Positions 8,242 through 16,630 of a DNA stretch of 32,378 nucleotides are shown here, in pieces. Origin of the DNA: Gammaproteobacteria bacterium (GTDB lineage: Bacteria; Pseudomonadota; Gammaproteobacteria; Steroidobacterales; Woeseiaceae); contig JAOUGX010000035.1 of the NCBI GenBank assembly GCA_029865385.1, positions 1-32,378 of the forward strand, read 5' to 3'. Position numbers and translations under genes: made by a program. Position 1 is the stretch's first letter, and every line of letters begins with the position of its first letter. Under the pieces are notes generated by a model. The model did not search any database. It saw only the letters and a list, made by a program, of their open reading frames with translations, and was not told the DNA's origin.

Positions 8242-8272
8242 CACCGGCGCGAATCGACGTGCGATGCCTGCA

Positions 8273-9796
8273 TCAGTCGACGACGAATGCCTCGGAGCGA
8301 GCCAGGGATTTGTAACCATCGTCCAGGAAAAGATGTGCGGCGTAGATACCGGGGTCAATCGGCCATCCCCACTCGGAGGTCGTCTCATCGATGAGCAGTT
8401 GTCCCTGTGGCATCGCGTTGACATAGGCCCACGGCAGGCTGGTATCGGTAACGGAATCAGCAACGGAATCAGAACTCACCCGGACAATCCCGACATAGTC
8501 GTTGCGATTGCCGGGTGCATCACGCCAGCGGACGGAAATGGCTTTGCCGGAGCTGAATGTCGTTGCAGTGACTTCGATTTCGGGCTCTGCCGTCGGGTTC
8601 AATACCCAGAAGTCCCGGGACGGCGTCGATTCGCCGCCCATGTTCGTCATATCGACCCTGAAATGCCCCTCGCCGAGCAACCCGCCTGCAACCTGTATCG
8701 AGCCGTTTCCGCTTGCAGGTCGCTCGAGTACTGTCGTTTCGGCACCGTCGTCGGCGATTCGCGAAACGCGAATCGTATCGTTTGCAGCCCGACGATAAAG
8801 AATCGCGATGCTGTCGCCCGTGCGATATACGCGATGCACGGTTGTCAGCATGCGTGGCAGCTCGGCGGGCCTGACAGCAAACCCGGATACGAGAGCGCGA
8901 TGATCGCTGGGCCAGGGCGAGACGCTGATCGAAACGCCTTTTGCCTCCGGTTCGCCGACAAGTTCGCTGCCGGTAACCGAAACCGGTCCTGAAAAATGGA
9001 TAAAGTCGATGCGATCTTCGGGGTCGCTCTCTCCGGGCGCGTAAAGTTCGAGCGGTGGCCGGCCCGCCCACCAGGTCAGGCCAGGATCCGCCAGCGCATC
9101 AGGGTGAACTTCCCGCCAGGAATCGCGAAAACCCGCGGCCGCAACCGCAAGGCTGACAGGCCAGTCGACAGCGAATCGAATGAAAGGGCGCGTGCCGACG
9201 GCGGCTTCAGTCCAGTCGCCGTGCGCCGGTGCGTTGAAATCTCCGGTCATGAACAACGGAATATCGCGAGCGGTCAGAGGTTTCAACGCGTCGAGCACTG
9301 GCCGCATTTTTGGCAGTCGTACGCGATTTTCGATTGCGATGACGTCCTCAATGGCAGCGCCATCGCGTACCGCATCCGGACCGTAGGGATCGGAGGGAAG
9401 GTGCACGTTGGCAATGGCTACAAACCGTCCGTCACTGACTTCTGCAAAAACAAATTTGCCATCGCCGCCGGGCGGGTCGATCAAAGGGTGCTTCGAGATG
9501 ACGTAGTTTCGCAGATCGTAATGCCAGCCGAGGCGGTCTGCGAGAAGCCGCAGATTTCCCTCGGCTTCCTGGATACCGACTATGTCGGCATTCGCGCGGC
9601 GGATGGCCTCGATGACCTTGTCGAAGCTCACGTGCTCGCCGCCCCACTCGATATTGAAGGTCATGACACGAAGCTCCAACGAGGGCTCGGCGGATCGCGT
9701 GCACGATGCCAGCAGGCCGCAAAGCAACAGCAGAGCGGCCGGGAAATTCCTGATCGCCGCGATTCGCAGCGGCGGGAAACGCCGCTTTCGCTTCAT
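8273..9796 (-). CDS. Endonuclease/exonuclease/phosphatase-family lipoprotein
   Basis: 507 residues. The signal ends in LLASC, so Cys32 is probably lipidated. The EEP catalytic set is in order: Asn48 in MTFNIEWGG, Glu77 in IQEAEG, His132 in NVHLPS, Asp186 and Asn188 in TGDFNAP, Asp264 in DRIDFIHF and Asp298-His299 in WPSDHRAL. This is the metal-dependent phosphodiesterase/phosphatase fold; nucleic acids, phospholipids or sugar phosphates are possible substrates. From about 310 to the end there is a beta-rich extension (repeated Ig-like strands, for example RVYRTGDSIAILYRRAA) not needed for catalysis, perhaps for surface binding. It starts 10 nt after the BNR propeller gene's stop, making it the third gene of that operon. 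It converges with the SAM hydroxide adenosyltransferase gene 31 nt away. Confidence 0.9.
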   Translation of the reverse strand: MKRKRRFPPLRIAAIRNFPAALLLLCGLLASCTRSAEPSLELRVMTFNIEWGGEHVSFDKVIEAIRRANADIVGIQEAEGNLRLLADRLGWHYDLRNYVISKHPLIDPPGGDGKFVFAEVSDGRFVAIANVHLPSDPYGPDAVRDGAAIEDVIAIENRVRLPKMRPVLDALKPLTARDIPLFMTGDFNAPAHGDWTEAAVGTRPFIRFAVDWPVSLAVAAAGFRDSWREVHPDALADPGLTWWAGRPPLELYAPGESDPEDRIDFIHFSGPVSVTGSELVGEPEAKGVSISVSPWPSDHRALVSGFAVRPAELPRMLTTVHRVYRTGDSIAILYRRAANDTIRVSRIADDGAETTVLERPASGNGSIQVAGGLLGEGHFRVDMTNMGGESTPSRDFWVLNPTAEPEIEVTATTFSSGKAISVRWRDAPGNRNDYVGIVRVSSDSVADSVTDTSLPWAYVNAMPQGQLLIDETTSEWGWPIDPGIYAAHLFLDDGYKSLARSEAFVVD

Positions 9797-9806
9797 GCGC
9801 GCGTCC

Positions 9807-12800
9807 TCAGGACCCGACTACGAGAACGTGATTTACTCCTTTCTGCCGGGCCCATTCGTTGACCGGCCGGATTCCGCTTTCGACAATCGAGCGCAGCTCC
9901 GACTGCCTGTCTGCCCACTCGGCCTTGAGATCGCTGAGTCGCTGCATCGCGCCGTCCGTTACCGGCGCGCCGGTTTCGTCAATAACATCGAAGAGATAGC
10001 GGAGCTGACCGGCGAGCATCGTTTCCCAGGCGTCTTCGTCCTCGTAAGTTTCGTGTTTAAGCTGCGTGATCTTTGCTTCCCAGGCGCCGATTGCGGCAAT
10101 GGCTTTTGCACCCGTTGCTTTCAGCGATGCGTCGTCAGGATAGGAGTTCATCAGCGCTTCGATCTGATCGCGTGCTGCTCGAAGGTCATCCAGGGATTCC
10201 AGTATGTCGTTCATCATCGAACCGACTTCTTCGAGACTTGCAACCCAGTTCTGCACGTCTGCGCGGCTCGCAGTCGAGCGCGGATCGGCGGCAACGGAAA
10301 ACGACACCGTCTGCTCTTCGACGCCGATTCGCAAGCGTGCGCTGTAGTCGCCCGGCATCACGTGCGGGCCGTTGAAGCCGGCAAACAATGCAATGTCCTC
10401 GATGCAGCGAATGTCTTCGCTGCGCAGGTTCCAGCTCCAGCGATTGAGTCCCTGCTTGGTTTCCGGGTACTTGATCTCGAAAGGTCGGCGCGGATCCATG
10501 TTGGCTATGCGGCAGCGTTCATGCTCGCCTTCCTCGCTGGAGTACCGCCGAATGACGCGCCCATCGCCATCCAGGATCTCTATGGCCAGCGGTTCTTCCG
10601 ATTCGTCGCGCAGAAAGTAATAGAGAGCGACATCGTGCGACGGGTTCTTGCCCTCGAAGTTTCCTTCTTTTCCGCCGCCGGCTGCCAGCGACGCTGTGGC
10701 TGGCGTGTAAACGTACAACGCCTTGTCTTCGAGGCCATCGGCCGCCTGGCGTATGACGAAAAGATCGTCGAGCACCCAGAATGCGCGGCCCTGGGTCGCG
10801 GCGATGAGATTGTCTTGACGAATCGTCAGGTCTGTAATCGGCACCGGCGGCAGGTTCAGGTCCAGTGATTGCCAGTCGGCACCGTCATTGAACGAGACGA
10901 ACATGCCGGATTCCGTGCCGGCATACAGCAAGCCCTTGCGCACCGGATCCTCGCGAACGACGCGAACGAAAGTATCGCCGGGCAAACCGCGATCGATGCG
11001 TTGCCAGCGCTTGCCATAGTCCGTTGTCTTGTAAATGTACGGGCGAAAATCGTCGAGCTTGTAGCCGGTAACCGCGGCGTAAACCGTGCCGTCCGCATGC
11101 GGGCTTAATTCGATGGCATTGATCATCGCTTCGCCGGGATGTTTCGGTGACACGTTGCTCCACGTTTGGCCGCCGTCGCGGGTGACGTGCACGAGGCCGT
11201 CGTCGCTGCCGACCCAGATCGTGCCGCGCTCGGTCGGCGATTCGACGATGTAAAAAATCGTGTTGTAGAACTCGGCGCCGACATTCTCCGGCGTCAGCGG
11301 GCCGCCGTTGCGGCCCTGTTTCGCCGGGTCGTTGCGTGTCAGGTCCGGGCTGATGGCCTCCCAGGTCGTGCCGCGGTCCGTACTCTTCAGCAGCAGCTGA
11401 GTGCCGTAGTAAATGATCGAGGGATCGTGCGGCGACAGCGCCACCGGCGAGTTCCAGTTGGCGCGGTATTTCAGATCTTTCGAATCCTTGCCGTAGACCA
11501 TCTCGGGATAAGGGATGATTGAACGAACCGATTGGCTTTCGCTGTCGTACTCGGTCAGCGTGCCGTTGATGGTTGTTGCATACACCAGCCGCGGATTGTC
11601 GGGATCGAATGCAATGTGCGCGCTTTCGCCGCCGCCGACCGCGTAATAGTCGTCAATGCCGATGCCGCCTTGCAGCGATTCACTGGCGATGGCTACGGTC
11701 GAGTTATCCTGCTGGCCGGCATAGATGCGGTACGGAATCTGGTTGTCCGTTGTGACGCGGTAAAACTGCGCCGTCGGCTGGTTCATGATGCTCGACCAGG
11801 TCTTGCCACCGTCGAAAGTCACCGTAGCGCCGCCGTCGTTGCCGTTGATCATGATGCGATTGTCGTTCGGATTGATCCAGTGATCGTGATGGTCGCCATG
11901 CGGCGTGTCGATCTTCTGCCAGTTTTTGCCGCCATCGATAGACTTCATCAGGGGTACGTTCAAAACCCAAACCGTATCCTCATCGACCGGGTCTGCCGTG
12001 ATGTGAATGTAGTACCAGGCGCGGGTGTGCAGCACCCTATGTCCGTTGATCAGCTTCCAGGTTTCGCCCGCGTCGTCGCTGCGATACAGGCCGCCTTTCT
12101 CCGGCTCCGCTTCGATGAGCGCATAGACGCGTTTCGGGTTGCTGGCCGAAACGTCGACGCCGATTTTTCCAACCAGCTTCGGCAGGCCACCCTCGAGCTT
12201 TGTCCAGGTATCGCCCGCATCGGTGGACTTGAAGATGCCGCCGTCCTCGCCGCCGGAATGGATGAACCAGGGCTTGCGTCCGTGGTTCCACATGGCGGCG
12301 TACAGAATACGCGGATTGGTCGGGTCCATTGACAGGTCGGACGCACCTGTCGTGTCGCTCACTTCGAGAACGTGCTTCCAGGTCTTGCCGCCGTCGGTAG
12401 TGCGAAAAATGCCGCGCTCGCTGCTCGGACCCCAGATCTTTCCCTGCACAGCGACAAATGCAACATCGGCATTCGCCGGATGTACCTGGATTCGCGAAAT
12501 CTGCCCGGCATTGTTCAAACCCGCATGAGTCCATGTCTTGCCTGCGTCGGTGGAGACGTAAACTCCATTGCCGTGGCTGGTGGTAACGCCGCGAATAGGC
12601 GATTCGCCAGTGCCGGCGTAAATCACGTTGTGATCGGACTCGGCGACCGCAATTGCACCTATCGTGCCGACCGCAAAATGTTCGTCGGAAACGTTTTCCC
12701 AGGTAGTTCCCGCGTTCTCGGTTTTCCAGACACCGCCGCCGGTCGCGCCCATGTAGTACAGCATCGGATTGTCGGCAACGCCGGTAACCGTCGTGACACG

Positions 12801-12950
12801 GCCGCCGCGCCAGGGACCGACGAGTCGCCACTCGACGGCCGACAGCAATGCCGGATCGACGACTTCCGCCGCGGCTGTTATTGCAGGTGTCGACGCGAAC
12901 GTAATCGCGGATGCCAGAACGGCGCATATCAACTTTCGCAGTGATTGCAT
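9807..12950 (-). CDS. Large exported sortilin/BNR-repeat beta-propeller protein
   Basis: 1047 residues. The ATG at 12950 has a GGAGATAG ribosome site seven bases upstream; a TTG at 12962 would place that site inside the gene, so I reject it. The signal peptide is MQSLRKLICAVLASAITF with cleavage near AAAE. I count about eleven Asp-box type motifs (S/T-x-D-x-G-x-T-W), for example KTENAGTTW, STDAGKTW, TTDGGKTW, STDRGTTW and TRDGGQTW. They are spread over the first ~700 residues, giving the Sortilin/VPS10-like ten-bladed propeller layout. From about 780 to the end is a beta-sandwich plus a helical segment rich in charged residues. Such proteins are common exported proteins of unknown substrate, often called glycosyl hydrolase or BNR repeat proteins, but no hydrolase residues are evident. 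It lies between the deacylase and the EEP lipoprotein in one operon. Confidence 0.93.
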   Translation of the reverse strand: MQSLRKLICAVLASAITFASTPAITAAAEVVDPALLSAVEWRLVGPWRGGRVTTVTGVADNPMLYYMGATGGGVWKTENAGTTWENVSDEHFAVGTIGAIAVAESDHNVIYAGTGESPIRGVTTSHGNGVYVSTDAGKTWTHAGLNNAGQISRIQVHPANADVAFVAVQGKIWGPSSERGIFRTTDGGKTWKHVLEVSDTTGASDLSMDPTNPRILYAAMWNHGRKPWFIHSGGEDGGIFKSTDAGDTWTKLEGGLPKLVGKIGVDVSASNPKRVYALIEAEPEKGGLYRSDDAGETWKLINGHRVLHTRAWYYIHITADPVDEDTVWVLNVPLMKSIDGGKNWQKIDTPHGDHHDHWINPNDNRIMINGNDGGATVTFDGGKTWSSIMNQPTAQFYRVTTDNQIPYRIYAGQQDNSTVAIASESLQGGIGIDDYYAVGGGESAHIAFDPDNPRLVYATTINGTLTEYDSESQSVRSIIPYPEMVYGKDSKDLKYRANWNSPVALSPHDPSIIYYGTQLLLKSTDRGTTWEAISPDLTRNDPAKQGRNGGPLTPENVGAEFYNTIFYIVESPTERGTIWVGSDDGLVHVTRDGGQTWSNVSPKHPGEAMINAIELSPHADGTVYAAVTGYKLDDFRPYIYKTTDYGKRWQRIDRGLPGDTFVRVVREDPVRKGLLYAGTESGMFVSFNDGADWQSLDLNLPPVPITDLTIRQDNLIAATQGRAFWVLDDLFVIRQAADGLEDKALYVYTPATASLAAGGGKEGNFEGKNPSHDVALYYFLRDESEEPLAIEILDGDGRVIRRYSSEEGEHERCRIANMDPRRPFEIKYPETKQGLNRWSWNLRSEDIRCIEDIALFAGFNGPHVMPGDYSARLRIGVEEQTVSFSVAADPRSTASRADVQNWVASLEEVGSMMNDILESLDDLRAARDQIEALMNSYPDDASLKATGAKAIAAIGAWEAKITQLKHETYEDEDAWETMLAGQLRYLFDVIDETGAPVTDGAMQRLSDLKAEWADRQSELRSIVESGIRPVNEWARQKGVNHVLVVGS

Positions 12951-12963
12951 TGCTATCTCCAAT

Positions 12964-14535
12964 TTATTCTTTAGCTGTCGTGCTCGTTGACCTGATTATT
13001 TGTCCTGGTCGCGCGTTGCCGACTGTTCCGTCGCCGTAAACCTGCTGCCCGCCCACCCAAACGGCGATGACGCCGTTGGACAGCAGATCGGGTTGTTGTG
13101 CTGTTGCGCGGTCGCCGACTGCAGCGGGATCGAATAACACGAGATCGGCCACGGCACCCTCGCGCAAAATGCCACGATCTGCAAATCCCATGTGCCTGGC
13201 TGTCAGGCCGGTCATCTTGTGTACGGCCTGCTCCAGGCTCAATAGGTTTTCCTCGCGCACATACCGCGCGAGAACCCGTGTAAAGGCGCCGTGCGATCGC
13301 GGATGCAGATCGATCAATCCGCCGTCGGTGCAGACGTTGGTCTCCGGCCAGGCGAGCAGCTGCCGGATATCGTCCTCGATCATGCTGGTGCCGATAATCG
13401 AATTCGCCGGCTTGCCCGTCTGCCGTTCCATGGCAGCCGATTCGGCCGCCAACTGCATGAATGCGGTGACGGCATCGACGCCTCTTGCGGCGGCAATCTC
13501 GCTAAGCGTCCTGCCGACGTACTCCGGCTGTGGATCGAACTGCGTCATCCACAGGCCGTCCGGCGGAGCGATCTGCTCCAGCGCGAATGCGACCGCCTCA
13601 CGATCAGTGAAGTCTCGCTCCGGCAGCAACACCATCAGGTCGGACTGCCAGTATTCGTAGGGATAGATGTCGGCGGTGATATCGATACCTTCGTCGCGCG
13701 CGGCGTTCAGGGTCTCAATAATTGCCGGTGCCTGTCCCCACAGGCGTTTCATCGCGAGTTTGATGTGAGAGATCTGCACCGGCATGCCGGTCACACGGCC
13801 GATGTTGATGATTTCGGCAATTGCGTCTTCGAACCAGCGATCCTCACTACGCACGTGGCTGATGTAGCGCGTTCCGGCATCGGCAGCAACCTGCGCCAGC
13901 GCCAGCACTTCTTGCGGATCGGAGTAGATGCCCGGGTCGTACTCCAGTCCCGTCGACAGGCCGAGCGCGCCGCTCGCCAGCTCCTGGCGAAGCAGGTTCT
14001 GCATCGTCGCGATTTCCTCAGCGGTTGCCGGGCGCCGGAAATCCTCACCCATGATCTGCCTGCGAATCGTGTTGTGGCCGGCATACGCTGCAATGTTGAT
14101 CGCTGCCGGGTTCCGGCCGAGATCCGCGAAAAATCCGGCAAGCGGGAACGGCGAACCGCCATCCTGGCCCACGACGACGGTAGTGATGCCCTGGCTTACC
14201 GCAGCCAGCGCAGCTGTATGCGACAGGATGTCGCCGTCGACGTGGCTGTGGGAATCTATGAATCCGGGCGCGATTACCATGCCATGTCCGTCAACGACAG
14301 ACTCGCCTGGCAATGCATCGATCTCGCCGATGCGTTCGATTCGCGAGCCGCGAATGCGCACAGCACCGCGAAACGGAGCAATGCCGGTCCCGTCGACAAT
14401 AGTGACATTGCTTATTACGACGGCAGCCGCGGTCTGCTCGGCAGTCCGGTCCGGCTCCCTCGTGCAGGACGCAGCAAGCAGCACAATCGTTGTTGCGATC
14501 GCTGTACCGAAATAGTTCATGCTGCATTTGAGCAT
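12964..14535 (-). CDS. N-acyl-D-amino-acid deacylase family lipoprotein
   Basis: 523 residues. The signal ends in LLAASC (Cys24), a near-match to a lipobox. A second ATG at 14520 would remove MLKCS; I kept the longer form because it supplies a Lys to the signal. Amidohydrolase/D-aminoacylase motifs: His96 and His98 in GFIDSHSHVD, STGLEYDPG, YISHVRSE, VQISHIKL and TDGGLIDLHPRSHGAFTR. Known D-aminoacylases have a metal-ligand Cys in the GVTTVVxGNCG segment; here it reads GITTVVVGQDGG, with Asp at the Cys position. Substrates may be N-acyl-D-amino acids or related amides, cleaved at the cell envelope. It is the first gene of the operon with the BNR propeller (13-nt gap) and the EEP lipoprotein, and divergent from the S9 peptidase. 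Confident for family, not substrate. Confidence 0.9.
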   Translation of the reverse strand: MLKCSMNYFGTAIATTIVLLAASCTREPDRTAEQTAAAVVISNVTIVDGTGIAPFRGAVRIRGSRIERIGEIDALPGESVVDGHGMVIAPGFIDSHSHVDGDILSHTAALAAVSQGITTVVVGQDGGSPFPLAGFFADLGRNPAAINIAAYAGHNTIRRQIMGEDFRRPATAEEIATMQNLLRQELASGALGLSTGLEYDPGIYSDPQEVLALAQVAADAGTRYISHVRSEDRWFEDAIAEIINIGRVTGMPVQISHIKLAMKRLWGQAPAIIETLNAARDEGIDITADIYPYEYWQSDLMVLLPERDFTDREAVAFALEQIAPPDGLWMTQFDPQPEYVGRTLSEIAAARGVDAVTAFMQLAAESAAMERQTGKPANSIIGTSMIEDDIRQLLAWPETNVCTDGGLIDLHPRSHGAFTRVLARYVREENLLSLEQAVHKMTGLTARHMGFADRGILREGAVADLVLFDPAAVGDRATAQQPDLLSNGVIAVWVGGQQVYGDGTVGNARPGQIIRSTSTTAKE

Positions 14536-14572
14536 GTGACAGGCAGGCTGTTGGCTGCGAATTCACAATGTG

Positions 14573-14623
14573 CAACCGGCTTGTCCGGTCCGACATGCCG
14601 GTTGTAACGTACTGATTTAGAAT
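14573..14623 (+). promoter_or_regulatory. Dyad and possible -10 element upstream of the S9 peptidase
   Basis: The 118-nt divergent gap holds an 8-bp inverted repeat, CAACCGGC (14573-14580) and GCCGGTTG (14597-14604), with a 16-nt centre that includes a GTCCGGTCCGAC partial palindrome. TAGAAT at 14618-14623 matches five of six bases of a sigma-70 -10 box. There is no convincing -35, so an activator-dependent promoter is possible. Low confidence. Confidence 0.25.
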
Positions 14624-14659
14624 GAAGAATGCGCGACTGCGCCGTCATGGGGAATGCCG

Positions 14660-16630
14660 ATGATTTACTCCTTGCAAAAAGCGTCAATCGTTTTGCTGTT
14701 CGTGCTGGCGGTTATAACCGCAGATGCAACAGAGACAACGAATCAAAAAAGACCGGTTGCGATCGATGACTACGACGGCATAGTCGACGTAGCCGATCCA
14801 CAGTTGTCGCCGGACGGAAAATCCGTCGCCTACGTGTCGGGCGATCAGGTCTGGATCGTGCCGGCCAGTTCCGGACCCGGCCGCGCAGTAACGCCAGCCG
14901 ATTCCGCTGCGAGCGACCCAAGCTGGTCGATCGACGGGCAATGGCTCTACTTTTTGTCGGACCGGTCCGGTTCATCGCAACTGTGGAAACTGCCGCTCGC
15001 AATGCCGGGCGAGGCCGTACAGGTCGCCGCGCTGGACTTGCCGCTCCATGAGATTGTCTTTTCGCCCGACCAGTCGGCGCTATTGATCTCCCACGCTACC
15101 GCGCACGACGCGGCCGCAAGGGAAGGGCGCAGCGAACCCTGGGTGATCGACAGGCTGCAGTTCAAGGAAGACGAGGATGACGGCTATATCACCGGCGATT
15201 TGCCAGCGCATCTCTACCGTTACGACATTGCCAGTGGCGATCTGGACGCGATCACTTCGGGGAAGTATGAAGAGACCGAGGCTGCTTGGTCGCCGGACGG
15301 CAGGTCGGTTGTTTTCGTCAGTAACCGCGAAGAAGAGCCGGACGCGGATTACAGCAGTGACATCTGGCGCATCGCGGCCGACGGTTCCGCAGACTCGCTC
15401 GTCCGGCTGACCACAGGCACGCAGACCCGGCAACTGCCTGCATGGAGCCCGGACGGCAGGAACATTGCTTTCATCAGCGCGGTCGACGGCGTTTACGGAA
15501 TCCAGCATCTGGCGGTAGTGCCCGCCGACGGCGGCGATGTCCGGATACTCACCGAGCAACTGGATCGCTGGGTCAGCGATTTCCGCTTCTCGGCCGACGG
15601 TCGATGGATTTACTTCCTGTACGACGAGTCGGGTGCGGTGCATCTGGCGCGTGTCAACCTGCAATCCGGAAAGATCGAAACGCTGATCGGGAGTCAGCAG
15701 GTCGTCACCGGGTTCGACGTCGACCGTTCGGGGAGGATCGCAGCGGTCGTCAACGGGAAGTACGATGCGCCGGAGATCTACCTGCGCATTGGTTCGAAGC
15801 TGTCTCGCCTGACGAAAACCAACGATGCCTTCCTTGCATCGATACGCCTCGCGAGCCGCGAATTGCACAGTTTCGCCAGTGCAGACGGCACATCGGTGGA
15901 TGCGTTCATTACTCGTCCCGCGGGCGCTGAAGGCCCGCTGCCGGCGATACTGGACATCCACGGCGGCCCGGTCGGTCAGTTCACCTGGGGTTACGATTTC
16001 GGCGCGCAGTTTTTCGCAGCGAACGGTTACGTAGTCATCCAGCCGAACCCGCGCGGTTCGACCGGCAAAGGCCAATCGTTCATCAATGCGATCCACGGCG
16101 CCTGGGGTGTCATCGATTACGATGACGTCATCGCCGCCGTCGATCACGCAATCGATCTCGGCTATGCGGATCCGGAAAGACTGGCCGTCACCGGTTACTC
16201 CTATGGTGGTTACATGACGAATGTCGTCATTACGAACACGCAACGATTCCGCGCGGCGGCATCCGGTGCCGGCCACAGTCACATCGTTGCCAACTACGGT
16301 CACGATATCTATCAGAAGTGGTATCACTGGGAACTCGGCGAACCGTGGCAGAATTCGTCCGGTTACGCGCGAATGTCGCCCTTGCTGCGCGCGGACAAGG
16401 TCAGCACGCCGACCATTTTCCTCGGTGGCCGCGAGGACTGGAACGTGCCGATACTGAGTGCAGAATTGTTCTACCAGATGCTGCGGCGCAGGGGCATCGC
16501 GACGCGCCTGGTGGTATACCCGGACGCGCATCACAGTGACTGGAGCGACGAGTTCGACAAGGACTATCTCCTGCGGATTGTCGGCTGGTTTGACAGCTAT
16601 GCGAAAGGGGTGGAACCTGCTTCGCCATGA
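14660..16630 (+). CDS. Exported S9-family serine peptidase (prolyl oligopeptidase / acylaminoacyl peptidase type)
   Basis: 656 residues from the ATG at 14660, chosen because GGGGA lies six bases upstream; the ATG at 14654 sits directly on that site. The signal peptide covers about 1-22 (MIYSLQKASIVLLFVLAV). A WD40/PD40 propeller follows at about 30-390, with repeats such as PQLSPDGKSVAYVS, PSWSIDGQWLYFLS, AAWSPDGRSVVFVS and PAWSPDGRNIAFIS. An alpha/beta-hydrolase domain completes it. The catalytic triad reads as Ser514 in TGYSYGGYM, Asp593 in GREDWNVP and His625 in PDAHHSDW. It should cleave short peptides, which must enter past the propeller. The stop overlaps the next ATG by 4 nt, coupling it to the TPR-sulfotransferase, an unusual pairing of an exported peptidase with a probably cytoplasmic transferase. 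Confidence 0.94.
   Translation: MIYSLQKASIVLLFVLAVITADATETTNQKRPVAIDDYDGIVDVADPQLSPDGKSVAYVSGDQVWIVPASSGPGRAVTPADSAASDPSWSIDGQWLYFLSDRSGSSQLWKLPLAMPGEAVQVAALDLPLHEIVFSPDQSALLISHATAHDAAAREGRSEPWVIDRLQFKEDEDDGYITGDLPAHLYRYDIASGDLDAITSGKYEETEAAWSPDGRSVVFVSNREEEPDADYSSDIWRIAADGSADSLVRLTTGTQTRQLPAWSPDGRNIAFISAVDGVYGIQHLAVVPADGGDVRILTEQLDRWVSDFRFSADGRWIYFLYDESGAVHLARVNLQSGKIETLIGSQQVVTGFDVDRSGRIAAVVNGKYDAPEIYLRIGSKLSRLTKTNDAFLASIRLASRELHSFASADGTSVDAFITRPAGAEGPLPAILDIHGGPVGQFTWGYDFGAQFFAANGYVVIQPNPRGSTGKGQSFINAIHGAWGVIDYDDVIAAVDHAIDLGYADPERLAVTGYSYGGYMTNVVITNTQRFRAAASGAGHSHIVANYGHDIYQKWYHWELGEPWQNSSGYARMSPLLRADKVSTPTIFLGGREDWNVPILSAELFYQMLRRRGIATRLVVYPDAHHSDWSDEFDKDYLLRIVGWFDSYAKGVEPASP

Noticed and set aside
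9582-10868. 428-codon plus-strand ORF crossing the EEP/BNR junction
   Set aside because: Spans two genes on the opposite strand and has no family features.
13291-14607. 438-codon plus-strand ORF opposite the deacylase
   Set aside because: Antisense shadow with no ribosome site or known motif; also crosses the divergent promoter region.
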